The notes below the pieces were generated by a model. It did no database searches and had not been told where the DNA came from. It worked only from the letters and a program-made list of their open reading frames with translations. Shown piece by piece: positions 63,211 to 64,000 of a stretch of DNA of 64,000 nucleotides. The translations under genes and the position numbers were made by a program. This DNA comes from Desulfonatronum thioautotrophicum (lineage in GTDB: Bacteria > Desulfobacterota > Desulfovibrionia > Desulfovibrionales > Desulfonatronaceae), in contig NZ_JYNO01000004.1 in assembly GCF_000934745.1 (NCBI RefSeq), forward strand, positions 124,001 through 188,000. Direction: 5' to 3'. How positions within the stretch are numbered: the stretch's first letter is position 1; the number at the start of each line of letters is the position of its first letter.

Positions 63211-64000
63211 ATGTCACAAGCGCCAAAGCCAGAAGAATTACTCCGGGTATCGCATATCCCCCCCAAGAAAGATTGGATGGATCCCCGGGTGGACCTCATC
63301 CCTGGAACTTGGGGGTATCCAGGAAAGGCCAGCAGCCTGGAAACCCTGGGCCTGCCCAATCCTCGGGAATGGAACCCAACGGACGAAGACTGGAAACTGC
63401 CTCCGAACTGGAAAGAGATTATTCATGAAGGCCTCAAGGAGCGGCTGGAGAAGTATCGCTCCCTGAAGGTATTCCTGGACATCTGTGTGCGTTGCGGAGC
63501 CTGTGCCGACAAGTGTCATTTTTTTATCGGCAGTGGTGACCCCAAAAATATGCCGGTATTGCGGGCGGAACTGCTCCGTTCCATCTACCGCCAGGATTTC
63601 ACCATGGCCGGCAAGATTCTGGGTACCTTTGCCGGTGGTCGCGAACTCACCGAGGACGTGATCAAGGAGTGGTTTTACTACTTTCACCAATGTACCGAGT
63701 GTCGACGCTGTTCGCTTTACTGTCCCTACGGCATCGATACTGCGGAAGTCACGATTATTGTCCGGGAACTGCTCAACCTGATCGGTGTGAATATCGACTG
63801 GATCCTCGGAGCCGCGGCCAACTGCTACCGGACCGGGAACCATCTGGGTCTCGAGCCGCATACCTTCAAGGGCAATATTGAGTATCTGGTGGACGATATC
63901 GAGGAGTATGTCGGTGTTCGCCTGAACCCCACTTTCAACCGGAAAGGGGCCGAAGTCCTGTTTATCGCTCCATCCGGTGATGTTTTTGCCGATCCCGGCA
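63211..64000 (+). CDS. dsrK: DsrK, HdrD-like Fe-S subunit (5' part; runs off window)
   Basis: The first 263 residues start after a strong AAGGAG site. Two [4Fe-4S] motifs are seen: CVRCGACADKC (Cys92, 95, 98, 102) and CTECRRCSLYC (Cys161, 164, 167, 171). The CCG domains with the catalytic noncubane cluster would lie beyond the edge. DsrK is thought to reduce the DsrC trisulfide with electrons from DsrM, linking the menaquinone pool to sulfite reduction. Confidence 0.95.
   Translation, partial: MSQAPKPEELLRVSHIPPKKDWMDPRVDLIPGTWGYPGKASSLETLGLPNPREWNPTDEDWKLPPNWKEIIHEGLKERLEKYRSLKVFLDICVRCGACADKCHFFIGSGDPKNMPVLRAELLRSIYRQDFTMAGKILGTFAGGRELTEDVIKEWFYYFHQCTECRRCSLYCPYGIDTAEVTIIVRELLNLIGVNIDWILGAAANCYRTGNHLGLEPHTFKGNIEYLVDDIEEYVGVRLNPTFNRKGAEVLFIAPSGDVFADPG

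Overview
The window looks like chromosomal DNA of a sulfate-reducing deltaproteobacterium of the Desulfovibrionales (Desulfobacterota), possibly a haloalkaliphilic, Desulfonatronum-like organism. The main evidence is the start of a dsrMK operon behind an RsbRD-type gene at the right edge, a CXXXY-type CcmE, a DUF6485 protein, a bacterial voltage-gated sodium channel, and GC-rich coding DNA that leaves very long open frames on the antisense strand. The order-level placement is inference. The alkaliphile idea rests mainly on the sodium channel.

Layout, left to right. 1-2.6 kb: start of a membrane spermidine-synthase-like gene (- strand), a repeat-rich gap, a PilZ protein, a small membrane protein and Gpt. 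2.6-7.3 kb: a BMP-type (nucleoside-like) ABC importer, which with Gpt makes a purine salvage block. 7.4-11.9 kb: cytochrome c maturation genes ccmE-F-A-B-C, with a terminator-like hairpin between ccmE and ccmF. 12-17.3 kb: an NDP-sugar dehydratase, aroC, pgi and a hotdog thioesterase, several overlapping by ATGA, ending at a bidirectional terminator. 17.4-20.6 kb: an exported MsrAB fusion, an M48 protease and a Fur-family regulator (- strand). 21.2-23.7 kb: DUF6485, a double-GAF protein and MreB. 24-28.6 kb (- strand): sodium channel, DUF1007 protein, and a non-catalytic/catalytic pair of exported M16 peptidases. 29-33.6 kb: a complete LIV-type amino-acid importer. 33.7-38 kb: an orphan antitoxin beside a MITE, and a polar amino-acid importer (- strand).

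38.5-43.4 kb: an HU-like protein, EngB, an unknown lipoprotein, a thioesterase, Lgt and ArgJ. 43.4-53 kb: a long - strand run of M1 metallopeptidase, ChaN-like protein, hybrid sensor kinase, sigma-54 response regulator and second sensor kinase, continuing into argJ. 53.3-54.8 kb: aldo/keto reductase and nitroreductase. 54.9-60.9 kb (- strand): a DsrC-like protein without the redox cysteines, ComEC, CobT and phosphofructokinase. 61.5-64 kb: RsbRD-domain protein, DsrM and the 5' part of DsrK, the membrane module that transfers electrons in dissimilatory sulfate reduction.

Mobile or repeat DNA sits only between genes. It comprises one dispersed repeat family (two full copies and one fragment), one MITE with terminal inverted repeats around two REP-type palindromes, one other REP pair, one 256-bp inverted-repeat structure and one hexamer microsatellite. 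I saw no complete insertion sequence, prophage, CRISPR array, tRNA or rRNA. Most of the window reads as ordinary core genome. The points most worth a second look are the cysteine-less DsrC paralogue, the M1-ChaN-sensor gene run, the sodium channel, the repeat element inside chorismate synthase and the dispersed intergenic elements.
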